A DNA stretch of 11,584 nt from Chitinophaga pinensis. Lineage in GTDB: Bacteria > Bacteroidota > Bacteroidia > M30B66. The DNA is taken from NCBI GenBank assembly GCA_943330985.1, contig CALQJV010000013.1, forward strand, positions 1 through 11,584, given 5' to 3'. Within the stretch, counting starts at the first letter, position 1; every line of letters begins with the position of its first letter. This document shows, in pieces, positions 1 through 6,635 of this stretch. The position numbers and the translations under genes are program-made. The notes below the pieces were generated by a model. It made no database searches. It was not told the origin of the DNA and saw nothing but the letters and a program-made list of their open reading frames with translations.

Positions 1-296
1 ACAATCACATCGGGAATTAGGAAACTTTTATAGCCCAACATACTCACTTCAAAATCTTGTCGACCAATGGGAATTTGCAACAATTTAAAGTAGCCATCTC
101 CATCGCAAGCAGCAGCATGCGTTTGGTCTTTATCGTTTGCCCAACGAATGAGCGCCCCCGGCAAAGGCGCATTCGACTCCTTATCGAGCACCCGACCACG
201 AACGACTTGTTTATTGTTTTGAGAATATCCGTTTCCCAATCCGAAGATTAAGAAACAAATGCATACTGTGATTTTCGCTTTGAATAAATGAACCAT
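1..296 (-). CDS. Exported protein with carboxypeptidase-regulatory-like domain, N-terminal part (probable outer-membrane receptor)
   Basis: Reading the minus strand from the ATG at 296-294 gives 98 open codons before the gene runs off the left edge. Residues 1 to about 26 form a signal peptide: lysines near the start, a hydrophobic core (TVCICFLIFGLG) and an end at GYSQ. The following segment starts VVRGRVLDKESNAPLPGALI and continues with GDGYFKLLQIPIG and EVSMLGYKSFLI. That is the classic carboxypeptidase-regulatory-like beta-sandwich (G.V.D..+..PLPGA, DG.G.F.L..+P.G, EVS.+GY). In Bacteroidota this domain usually sits at the N-terminus of TonB-dependent outer-membrane receptors and related surface proteins, so a receptor is the likeliest identity. 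The plug and barrel would lie outside the window, so a DUF5686-type or other surface protein is also possible. No convincing -7/-33 promoter was found upstream. Confidence 0.8.
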   Translation of the reverse strand, partial: MVHLFKAKITVCICFLIFGLGNGYSQNNKQVVRGRVLDKESNAPLPGALIRWANDKDQTHAAACDGDGYFKLLQIPIGRQDFEVSMLGYKSFLIPDVI

Positions 297-518
297 GCTT
301 AAGCGCGTTTTAAGTATTGCAACATAGTACAATTCGAGAAAATAATGGAATAGATTGGGTTTCTAAATAAGATGAATAATTCATAATGCTTATAGTTTAT
401 GTATGAACAGGAATTTGATTAACTCCCTACTCCATTTCTGGAAGGAAAAACTCTATAAATTTCGACCTTCGATTAATGAAAAAAAACAAATAAGTATAAA
501 TATGATAAAAATTAATTT

Positions 519-540
519 AAAGTAATAAATGAATTACTTT
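519..540. repeat. Perfect inverted repeat, candidate operator or leader hairpin
   Basis: AAAGTAAT (519-526) is the exact reverse complement of ATTACTTT (533-540), with a 6-base spacer. The right arm shares six bases with the putative -7 box at 535-542, so a protein bound here would block RNA polymerase. In DNA this AT-rich, such a palindrome could arise by chance, and no regulator gene is adjacent. Confidence 0.4.
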
Positions 541-542
541 TG
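535..542 (+). promoter_or_regulatory. Bacteroidota-type -7 box for the gene at 610
   Basis: TACTTTTG matches the Bacteroidota -7 consensus TAnnTTTG exactly. No good TTG/TTTG -33 element lies about 19-21 bases upstream, so the call rests on one box. Transcription would begin near 549-550. The ATG at 550 would then be at the very 5' end of the mRNA, which supports initiation at the ATG at 610. Confidence 0.45.
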
Positions 543-609
543 AGTATTAATGCCGCATAAACAAGCTGATATTAAGGTTAGATTTTTTCATAAATTAAAA
601 CTCCACAAC

Positions 610-1515
610 ATGAATTTCCACCCAATAAAATATCTTTTATTCCTTACTATTATTTTTTCATTCAATAACATAGAAGGTCAAACAATTGATACTGTCTATA
701 AAGGCAAAAGTTATCCGGGTGTATTATTTGAAAATCCCTATGCAAATCAAAAATTCATTGGCACTTGGGTCATCAAAGGATGGGATGGAAAACACGAACT
801 AAAAGACTCTTCCTACATTGTTTATTCAGGACCTGCGATAGACCCTAGTGTTGATTCAGTGTGCTCCGTACAGATGGTTATACCTAAATACCAAGATTCA
901 TTAGTCATGTTAGATATTTCTAATGAAGACTATTCTAAGATTATTACCATACCAGGCTGTTCGGATTGCTCTTTTATAAGTTATTATGATTTACGTAATG
1001 ATATTTTGTACGCAAATAATCCTGCCAATAAAAATCAAACACTAACTATTACTCGTAACCCCAATGGTGATGCTTTGAGTGTCAAATTTGGTTATTTTAT
1101 TAATGACACGATCTACAAAGAAAAATGTTTTGTTCTTGAAGAAATGTATAAGTATACTAGAGGATCATTGAAAATGAAATTGCCAAAAGAAACTAAGAGA
1201 CTAAAATTGAAGGATATAGATAAATTGGAATTTGAATTACGGACAGGTAAAGTTTATGGAGATTCGATTTTATCAAACAAAGAATATAAAATTTCAATTT
1301 TCGAAATAGGAACTAACTTAGGTGGTTTATATAAAACATTAAGTGGAAATTATTCTATTTCAGATTTGAAATTAGCGATTTTACCATTTCGATCAAATGG
1401 AACTTTACAGAAGTATTATATTGAAGTGAATGTTAAAACAAGCATTTCTAATATAGAAAAGACGTATGGGATGTCATTTAAGGTTAACGAAAAGGACGAA
1501 ATAATTCTTGATTAA
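610..1515 (+). CDS. Unrecognised exported protein, 301 aa
   Basis: I do not recognise this protein. The ATG at 610 is preferred because the product then begins with a normal signal peptide (MNFHPIKYLLFLTIIFSFNN, ending near EGQ at residue 24). The frame is also open from an ATG at 550, but that would put 20 charged residues ahead of the signal peptide and start at the predicted transcription start. The mature part is about 277 residues, rich in beta-type alternation, with no further membrane segment. It contains KFIGTWVI at residues 48-55, reminiscent of a first strand in lipocalin-like barrels, and a CxxC at 117-120 (GCSDCSF). No lipobox cysteine follows the signal, so a periplasmic or secreted soluble protein is likelier than a lipoprotein. 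No T9SS sorting domain is visible. By eye the gene is more AT-rich than the tatD and tcdA genes after it. It ends 33 bases before the hydrolase, so read-through is possible. Confidence 0.75.
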   Translation: MNFHPIKYLLFLTIIFSFNNIEGQTIDTVYKGKSYPGVLFENPYANQKFIGTWVIKGWDGKHELKDSSYIVYSGPAIDPSVDSVCSVQMVIPKYQDSLVMLDISNEDYSKIITIPGCSDCSFISYYDLRNDILYANNPANKNQTLTITRNPNGDALSVKFGYFINDTIYKEKCFVLEEMYKYTRGSLKMKLPKETKRLKLKDIDKLEFELRTGKVYGDSILSNKEYKISIFEIGTNLGGLYKTLSGNYSISDLKLAILPFRSNGTLQKYYIEVNVKTSISNIEKTYGMSFKVNEKDEIILD

Positions 1516-1548
1516 ATATTTCTAGAACAATAGATTAATAGTTACATA

Positions 1549-2214
1549 TTGCACCCATTCATCAACCTACACAGCCATCGCAAACCGCAATCGGATGAAG
1601 AAATCGTTATTCGGAATGCGTATCATTTTATGGATGAGAATAAAGCTGATGCAATCACCTACTCTGTATCAGCCGGAATTCATCCTTGGCAATTGAAAGA
1701 GGATTTTTCATTGCAAATCAATCAACTTACAAAACTTGCTTCCTGTAAAAATGTTATTGCCATTGGCGAATGTGGTCTCGATCGCATAAAAGGTCCTGCC
1801 ATCGAAATTCAAATCGATGCGCTTCGTGCACAAATCGACATAGCCAATCGGGTTAACAAACCACTAATTCTGCATCTGGTAAAAACCTACTCCGATATAC
1901 TTGCATTTGCGCATTTAATGAAAACGCCTTGGTTTGTTCATGGGTTTAAAGGGAATGGAATAGAAGCCCATAATTTGCTCAAAAAAGGAGCGCGACTTTC
2001 GTTTGGACCTCGGCTTTTGACAGATGAAGCAATGCAAGCACTATTCACATCCATCCCACTTGAATACATCTACCTCGAAACGGACACCAAACCTTTTTTA
2101 ATCGATGAAATGTATCATAAGGCAGCTTTACTCAGAAATTTAGAGATCGATGATTTAAGAACAGGCATTTGGCTTAATTTCGTGCGCGATTTTAATTCCC
2201 ATGAAACACGATAA
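1549..2214 (+). CDS. TatD-family metal-dependent hydrolase, compact form
   Basis: The product is a TatD-type amidohydrolase-fold enzyme. This family includes Mg-dependent DNases and uncharacterised phosphoesterases, and acts in the cytoplasm. The metal ligands are all recognisable: HxH at H8/H10, E74 in GECGLD, H109 in LILHL, H131 in VHGFKGN (canonical HCFSG) and D179 in ETDTKP. At 221 residues it is shorter than the usual roughly 255-265. The start must be at the extreme 5' end because the HxH is at residues 8-10. There is no in-frame ATG: a TAG at 1531-1533 closes the frame, leaving TTG at 1549 as the best start (ATT at 1534 and ATA at 1546 are less likely). The 3' end overlaps tcdA by 14 bases, so the two are probably cotranscribed and translationally coupled. 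Despite the name, E. coli TatD is not required for Tat export. Its true substrate is unknown. Confidence 0.9.
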   Translation: MHPFINLHSHRKPQSDEEIVIRNAYHFMDENKADAITYSVSAGIHPWQLKEDFSLQINQLTKLASCKNVIAIGECGLDRIKGPAIEIQIDALRAQIDIANRVNKPLILHLVKTYSDILAFAHLMKTPWFVHGFKGNGIEAHNLLKKGARLSFGPRLLTDEAMQALFTSIPLEYIYLETDTKPFLIDEMYHKAALLRNLEIDDLRTGIWLNFVRDFNSHETR

Positions 2215-2977
2215 AGTCCCAAGTTGGATGGGCCGTACGCTTTTAATGACAGGCGAAGATCCCATTCTTAAATTGATGAACAGCCATGTGCTCATTGCCG
2301 GATTGGGCGGTGTTGGTGGCATTGCCGCCGAGATGATTGTTCGCGCGGGTGTTGGCAAAATCACCATCATCGATTCGGATACGGTGGACGAAACCAATCG
2401 TAACCGTCAAATACCAGCATTAAAAAGCACAGAAGGGAAATTAAAAACCGAAGTGATGGCTGAGCGACTCATGGACATCAATCCAGAACTCGACCTCGTA
2501 ATAAAGACGGTTTATTTGCGCGAAGGAGTTACTGAAGCATTATTGGAAGATACTAATCCAGATTATGCAGTGGATTGTATTGACACCCTTTCGCCCAAAG
2601 TTTTTTATTTGAAGAAATGTTTGAGCATGGGAATACCTGTGGTAAGTTCGATGGGTGCTGGTGGGAAAATTGACCCAACGCGTTTATTGGTTGATGATAT
2701 TTCTAAATCACGTCATTGCAATTTGGCGCGATACGTTCGCAAGCGATTAAGAACCTTGGGGATTTACAGTGGAATTAAAGTGGTTTACTCGCCCGAATTA
2801 GCCGATCCTGCTAGAATTATTCAAGCCCCCGAAGGAAACGTAAAAAAGAGTTTCATTGGAACGATGTCGTATATGCCAGCTGTGTTTGGATGCACCATTG
2901 CCAGCGTAGTTATTCGCGATTTAAGTGGTGTGGAAGAATACCGCCCAACGCCGGCACGTGTTCCTAAGAAGAAATAA
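2201..2977 (+). CDS. tcdA: tRNA threonylcarbamoyladenosine dehydratase (TcdA/CsdL)
   Basis: This enzyme belongs to the E1-like ThiF/MoeB/HesA superfamily. It uses ATP to dehydrate N6-threonylcarbamoyladenosine (t6A) at tRNA position 37 into the cyclic form ct6A, which improves decoding of ANN codons. The nucleotide-binding loop GLGGVGG is at residues 34-40. The acidic end of the second strand is IIDSD (56-60), followed by the family signature TNRNRQI (65-71). DCIDT at 125-129 and GAGGKIDPT at 152-160 match E. coli TcdA closely. The length of 258 is normal. The ATG at 2201 is preferred over the internal ATG at 2228 because the WMGRTLL segment aligns with the start of the family. It overlaps the upstream hydrolase by 14 bases and stops one base from the convergent tatA stop codon, leaving no room for its own terminator. 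The other ThiF-like proteins (MoeB, ThiF) usually carry CxxC zinc pairs, which are absent here. Confidence 0.92.
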   Translation: MKHDKVPSWMGRTLLMTGEDPILKLMNSHVLIAGLGGVGGIAAEMIVRAGVGKITIIDSDTVDETNRNRQIPALKSTEGKLKTEVMAERLMDINPELDLVIKTVYLREGVTEALLEDTNPDYAVDCIDTLSPKVFYLKKCLSMGIPVVSSMGAGGKIDPTRLLVDDISKSRHCNLARYVRKRLRTLGIYSGIKVVYSPELADPARIIQAPEGNVKKSFIGTMSYMPAVFGCTIASVVIRDLSGVEEYRPTPARVPKKK

Positions 2978-2978
2978 C

Positions 2979-3353
2979 TTAAGATGCTGATTTAGGAGAC
3001 TCAATGGGGGTTTCTGCTTGAGGTGCCTCTTGTTGACGCATAACAGAATCGAGGTTTGTTTCTTTCGATACGTTCTCATTCAAGGTGTTAAACTCCTCGG
3101 TAATTTTATCTAATCCAGCTTTTTGTTGCAAATCCTGACGAAGTGTAGAAACTTCCTCCCGCAATTTATGCGTCTCCGAAAGCAATTCCTGCTTTAATCC
3201 ATTCGAGGCATTTTGAAACTCACGCATCGTTTTACCAAGTCCACGAGCGAGTTCGGGAATCTTCTTCGATCCAAAAAACATGAGGATAAAAAGCATGATT
3301 AACATGATTTCACCTCCACTAACATCAAAAAAAAGTAGCACGCTATTGAGCAT
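2979..3353 (-). CDS. tatA: Twin-arginine translocase subunit TatA/E
   Basis: TatA oligomers form the transient pore, or membrane-thinning patch, of the Tat system that exports folded proteins with twin-arginine signals. The 124-residue product has a short transmembrane helix at residues 14-28 ending in the conserved Phe-Gly (F27-G28). A hinge and an amphipathic helix (KKIPELARGLGKTMREFQ, 30-47) follow, then a long charged coiled-coil-like region (55-100) and a disordered Pro/Glu/Ser tail. The N-terminal GGEI before the helix is typical of Bacteroidota TatA. The ATG at 3353-3351 is preferred over the methionine at residue 17, which lies inside the membrane helix. The gene is 48 bases downstream of secDF on the same strand, but a terminator-like hairpin fills that gap and abuts the ATG. 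No tatC is present in the window. Confidence 0.93.
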   Translation of the reverse strand: MLNSVLLFFDVSGGEIMLIMLFILMFFGSKKIPELARGLGKTMREFQNASNGLKQELLSETHKLREEVSTLRQDLQQKAGLDKITEEFNTLNENVSKETNLDSVMRQQEAPQAETPIESPKSAS

Positions 3354-3395
3354 AAAAAAGCGGAATCCGTCTTTTGATTAGAACAGATTCCGCTT
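3354..3395 (-). terminator. Intrinsic terminator or attenuator between secDF and tatA
   Basis: On the minus strand AAGCGGAATC (3395-3386) pairs perfectly over 10 bases with GATTCCGCTT (3367-3358). An 18-base loop lies between them and may pair further (TCT with AGA). The hairpin is followed by six T in total (3359-3354), and the tatA ATG is the next codon. This has the form of a Rho-independent terminator for secDF. Because it abuts tatA it could equally act as an attenuator or mask tatA translation initiation. There is no T-run on the plus-strand side, so it is unidirectional. Confidence 0.8.
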
Positions 3396-3401
3396 GTAAA
3401 A

Positions 3402-6400
3402 TTACTTCTTTTCTTCTTCCGATTTACCTGCAGTACGACGAGTTAAATCGACCACAACTGGAGAAGCAACGAATAGAGATGTATACGTTCCAACAATTAC
3501 TCCCAACAACATCGCGAAAGCGAATCCACGAATTACCTCACCTCCAAAAATGAAGAGAATGATAAGTACTCCGATAGTTGTCATACCCGTAACAGCTGTA
3601 CGAGAAAGAGTACTATTCAAGGCGTTATTGATGATTGTAGAAAGATCTTCCTTCTTGCTGTTTGGCATGGCCAAGTACTCACGAATACGGTCAAAGATTA
3701 CCACGGTATCGTTAATCGCATAACCAACAACAGTCAAGATTGCCGCAATAAATGCTTGATCAATATCGAGTGAGAAAGGCAAAATGTGATTAAAAATTGA
3801 GAAGATTGAAAGAATAAACAATACAACATACGCAAGGGCTGCAATCGCTCCAACTCCATATTGCCATTTGCGGAAACGAAGGAGTAAGTATAAGAAGAGC
3901 ACTAATAAAGAGAAAATCACGGATAATACAGCCGAATCTTTGATATCGTTAGCTACCGTAGGTTCAACTTTTTGAGATGATAAAATAGTAGGAGCAGTTC
4001 CAGTTATAGCAGTCAACTCAGATATCATTTTGCCAGCAACAATTGAATCGGCAGATGTTGATTCATCTTCCAACATGTAACCTGTAGTAATTTTCAATTG
4101 ATCTGATCCACCATACACTTTTACATCCGGAGATTTTTGAAATGCTTTGAAAAGGATAGTACGAGCAGCATCGGTTTGAACTGGCTTATCGAAACGAACA
4201 ACATACGAACGACCACCCTCAAAATCTACCCCATAACCAAATCCTTTCGTAAACATAAATCCAACACCAATAACAATAATCGCCAAAGAGACAATGTAGA
4301 AACGCTTACGTTGGTTGATGAAATCGAAATTACTACCACTAAACAATTTCGCTGTCATTGGAATGGAGAAGCTAACTGTTTTATTACGTTTTCCTAAGAA
4401 TTCGAATACTAAACGTGTAATGAAAATTGCAGAAAACAATGAAGTTAAAATACCAATTACAAGTGTAGTAGCGAAACCTTGGATTGGTCCCGTACCGAAA
4501 ATGTAAAGGATAACCCCCGTTAATAATGTTGTAACGTTTGAATCGATGATCGCAGAATAAGCTCCTTTGAAACCATCTTCAACAGCTTGTTTGTATGATT
4601 TACCACCAGCCAATTCTTCACGAATACGCTCGTATATCAATACGTTGGCATCAACCGACATACCGATTGTTAATACGATACCTGCGATTCCCGGAAGAGT
4701 TAAAACAGCACCTAGGGAAGTCATAACACCCATCAAGAAAAATACGTTGGCGATCAATGCAATATCGGCAACCAATCCACCACCGCTGTAATAGAATCCC
4801 ATAAACAAGAATACCAATACCAAACCTGCCAATGCAGAAAGTAAACCTGAGCTAATTGCTTCAGCACCTAAAGATGGACCAACAACAGCTTCTTCAACAA
4901 TACGAGCAGGAGCATCCATCTTTCCTGAGTTTAGGATGTTGGATAAATCTTCCGCTTCTTTGATTGTGAAATTTCCTGTAATAGATGAATTACCACCTGC
5001 AATTTCGCTTTGAACAGTTGGATAACTGTAAACATAATTATCAAGCACAATGGCAACACTCTTACCAATGTTTTCGCCAGTCATACGCTTCCAAATCCCA
5101 GCACCTTCGCCATTCATGGCCATGGTTACTTCGGGTTTGTTATTTAATTGACCGTAACTTAAACGTGCATCAGTAACATATTCACCAGTAAGGCGAGGTT
5201 TTCCATCACGTGGAACTTTGATTGCAACCAACTCGAATGCATTTTCTTTTTCATCAAAAGGCTTTACACTCCAGAAGAAACGAATGTCTTTCGGAAACGC
5301 TTCCCTGATTTGTGGCATGCTTAAAATCGCATTCACTCGAGAAGTATCTTTTGTAAGTGCAATACCAACAACAGGGCCCGGACGGAATGTACTGCCTTCG
5401 TTTGTTTGATTAATGTTTGGACTCAATACAGCATACAAAGGATTATCTTTCAATGCTTTTGTACGTTGAGCTGCTTGAGAAGTATCTTTCGTTGTAGATG
5501 AATCAGCTATAGCCATCTTCTCTGCTAATGTCTTTGCAGTATCTTTAACTGCTGTAGCTGTTGAATCAACAGTTGATGCGGTTGTAGAATCAGTGATTGA
5601 TGGATTAGTTGAACTCGTATTTCCAGCAGAATTCAAGTCCTTCAATTTTTTATTAGCGGCTTCTAAAAATTGAAAAGCGTCTTTGTTTTCAAAAGTTTCC
5701 CAGAATTCTAATTTGGCTGCCCCTTGAAGCAATTTACGAACACGTTCAGGTTCTTTAACACCAGGAAGCTCAACTAAAATACGGTCAGAACCTTCTAAGC
5801 GTTGAATGTTTGGTTGAGTAACACCAAATTTATCTATACGATTGCGAATAACAGTGTAAGCGTTATCAACCGAAGATTTTACTTTCGTACGAATAACCAC
5901 AAGCACTTCTTCATCGGTCATTTTGGAATTAACCAAATCTTTCATGTCTTTGTTACCAAAGAAAGCGGGCGAAGAAAGTCGAGCGGCCGGATCAGTTTCT
6001 TTAACTGCGGCAGCAAATAAATCGATGAAATCTCCACCTTTACTTTTCTGACGTGTAATGGCAAGGGTCATTGATTTAGTAAATACTGGATCGGTACTAT
6101 TGTTAGATAAAGAACGAACAACATCCGATACTGCAACTTCTAACGTTACGTTCATACCGCCCTTCAAGTCAAGACCCAAGTTGAGTTCTTTTTCTTTACA
6201 CTCACGATATGTGTATTTTCTGAAAATTGCGTTGTAAACTACTTCGCTCGCTATAGAGTCGATGTAGGCCTTTTCCTTGATTGGATCGCCAGCTGCGAAT
6301 TCTTTGGCATCGTTCTCAACACTGCTTGCTTTCCAAGTAAATGAAAGTTCGAACAGGCAAACGAGCGCAAGCATGATCGCGAAAAAGCTAATAGCACCTT

Positions 6401-6410
6401 TGTTTTGCAT
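3402..6410 (-). CDS. secDF: Protein translocase SecDF, fused form
   Basis: This is the proton-driven Sec accessory that pulls preproteins out on the periplasmic side of SecYEG. SecD and SecF are fused into one 1002-residue chain, as is normal in Bacteroidota. The SecD half has TM1 (about 8-25), NLGLDLKGG at 77-85, a large periplasmic P1 region, and a membrane bundle from about 521 to 670 containing SVDANVLIYERIREE (585-599). The SecF half starts near 700, with GVDFEGG at 727-733 and GYAINDTVVIFDRIRE at 896-911. A Ser/Thr/Ala-rich low-complexity insert (about 262-320) interrupts P1. The frame is open upstream to an ATG at 6554, but the start at 6410 (MQNKGAISFF) matches family N-termini and lies just downstream of a good promoter, whereas 6554 lies upstream of that promoter. 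tatA follows after 48 bases. Confidence 0.95.
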   Translation of the reverse strand: MQNKGAISFFAIMLALVCLFELSFTWKASSVENDAKEFAAGDPIKEKAYIDSIASEVVYNAIFRKYTYRECKEKELNLGLDLKGGMNVTLEVAVSDVVRSLSNNSTDPVFTKSMTLAITRQKSKGGDFIDLFAAAVKETDPAARLSSPAFFGNKDMKDLVNSKMTDEEVLVVIRTKVKSSVDNAYTVIRNRIDKFGVTQPNIQRLEGSDRILVELPGVKEPERVRKLLQGAAKLEFWETFENKDAFQFLEAANKKLKDLNSAGNTSSTNPSITDSTTASTVDSTATAVKDTAKTLAEKMAIADSSTTKDTSQAAQRTKALKDNPLYAVLSPNINQTNEGSTFRPGPVVGIALTKDTSRVNAILSMPQIREAFPKDIRFFWSVKPFDEKENAFELVAIKVPRDGKPRLTGEYVTDARLSYGQLNNKPEVTMAMNGEGAGIWKRMTGENIGKSVAIVLDNYVYSYPTVQSEIAGGNSSITGNFTIKEAEDLSNILNSGKMDAPARIVEEAVVGPSLGAEAISSGLLSALAGLVLVFLFMGFYYSGGGLVADIALIANVFFLMGVMTSLGAVLTLPGIAGIVLTIGMSVDANVLIYERIREELAGGKSYKQAVEDGFKGAYSAIIDSNVTTLLTGVILYIFGTGPIQGFATTLVIGILTSLFSAIFITRLVFEFLGKRNKTVSFSIPMTAKLFSGSNFDFINQRKRFYIVSLAIIVIGVGFMFTKGFGYGVDFEGGRSYVVRFDKPVQTDAARTILFKAFQKSPDVKVYGGSDQLKITTGYMLEDESTSADSIVAGKMISELTAITGTAPTILSSQKVEPTVANDIKDSAVLSVIFSLLVLFLYLLLRFRKWQYGVGAIAALAYVVLFILSIFSIFNHILPFSLDIDQAFIAAILTVVGYAINDTVVIFDRIREYLAMPNSKKEDLSTIINNALNSTLSRTAVTGMTTIGVLIILFIFGGEVIRGFAFAMLLGVIVGTYTSLFVASPVVVDLTRRTAGKSEEEKK

Positions 6411-6448
6411 TGTATATTGTATAGGGTAAATTCTTAAAAATAGGATGG

Positions 6449-6479
6449 CAAATATAGAATAACAAATATGAAATAACAA
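6449..6479 (-). promoter_or_regulatory. Promoter for secDF
   Basis: On the minus strand TATATTTG (6456-6449) is an exact TAnnTTTG -7 box. A TTG (6479-6477) lies 20 bases upstream, matching the Bacteroidota TTG-N19-21-TAnnTTTG arrangement. Transcription would start near 6440, giving a leader of about 30 bases before the ATG at 6410. This supports 6410 over the upstream ATG at 6554. Confidence 0.6.
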
Positions 6480-6635
6480 TACACTTTGAATATTCGGAAA
6501 ATATGCAATATCAGTCGTTTCAGAAAAAAACCCACTCAATAACACCTTATACAAAGGTCATATTATAGCAAATTCAATTCGAAAATGAATACAACAAGCC
6601 AATCATTCAATTGAAAAATTTAACACCTTTGTTTT

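Larger units (their letters stand above)
297..609. other. Divergent intergenic spacer, AT-rich
   Basis: This stretch separates the minus-strand receptor fragment from the plus-strand secreted protein. It is strongly AT-rich and contains no convincing gene. Its only clear signals lie at the right end: a perfect 8-base inverted repeat (519-526 with 533-540) overlapping a TAnnTTTG -7 box (535-542). A plus-strand in-frame extension from an ATG at 550 is treated as untranslated leader. No -7 box was found for the leftward gene. Confidence 0.6.

Noticed and set aside
57..251. Plus-strand open frame of 64 codons
   Set aside because: It is the complement of the receptor N-terminus, which has a signal peptide and a recognisable domain.
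297..320. CTTAA...TTAAG palindrome upstream of the receptor fragment
   Set aside because: Five-base arms in an AT-rich spacer are expected by chance.
550..609. ATG at 550 as the start of the exported protein
   Set aside because: It lies at the predicted transcription start and would place 20 charged residues before a normal signal peptide; the ATG at 610 fits better.
2155..2397. Minus-strand open frame of 80 codons across the tatD/tcdA overlap
   Set aside because: It is antisense to well-conserved coding sequence on the plus strand, and no family resemblance is seen.
4137..6020. Several plus-strand open frames (4137-4397, 4315-4506, 4567-4791, 4985-5176, 5218-5409, 5802-6020)
   Set aside because: All lie antisense to secDF, whose motifs are intact throughout; none shows a domain or signal.
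6411..6554. In-frame 48-codon N-terminal extension of secDF starting at 6554
   Set aside because: It contains a good minus-strand promoter (6449-6479) inside it, and the family N-terminus is MQNKG at 6410.
6621..6631. CACCTTTG just before the FG-GAP ATG as a -7 box
   Set aside because: One mismatch to TAnnTTTG, no -33 element at the right distance, and transcription would start inside the coding sequence.
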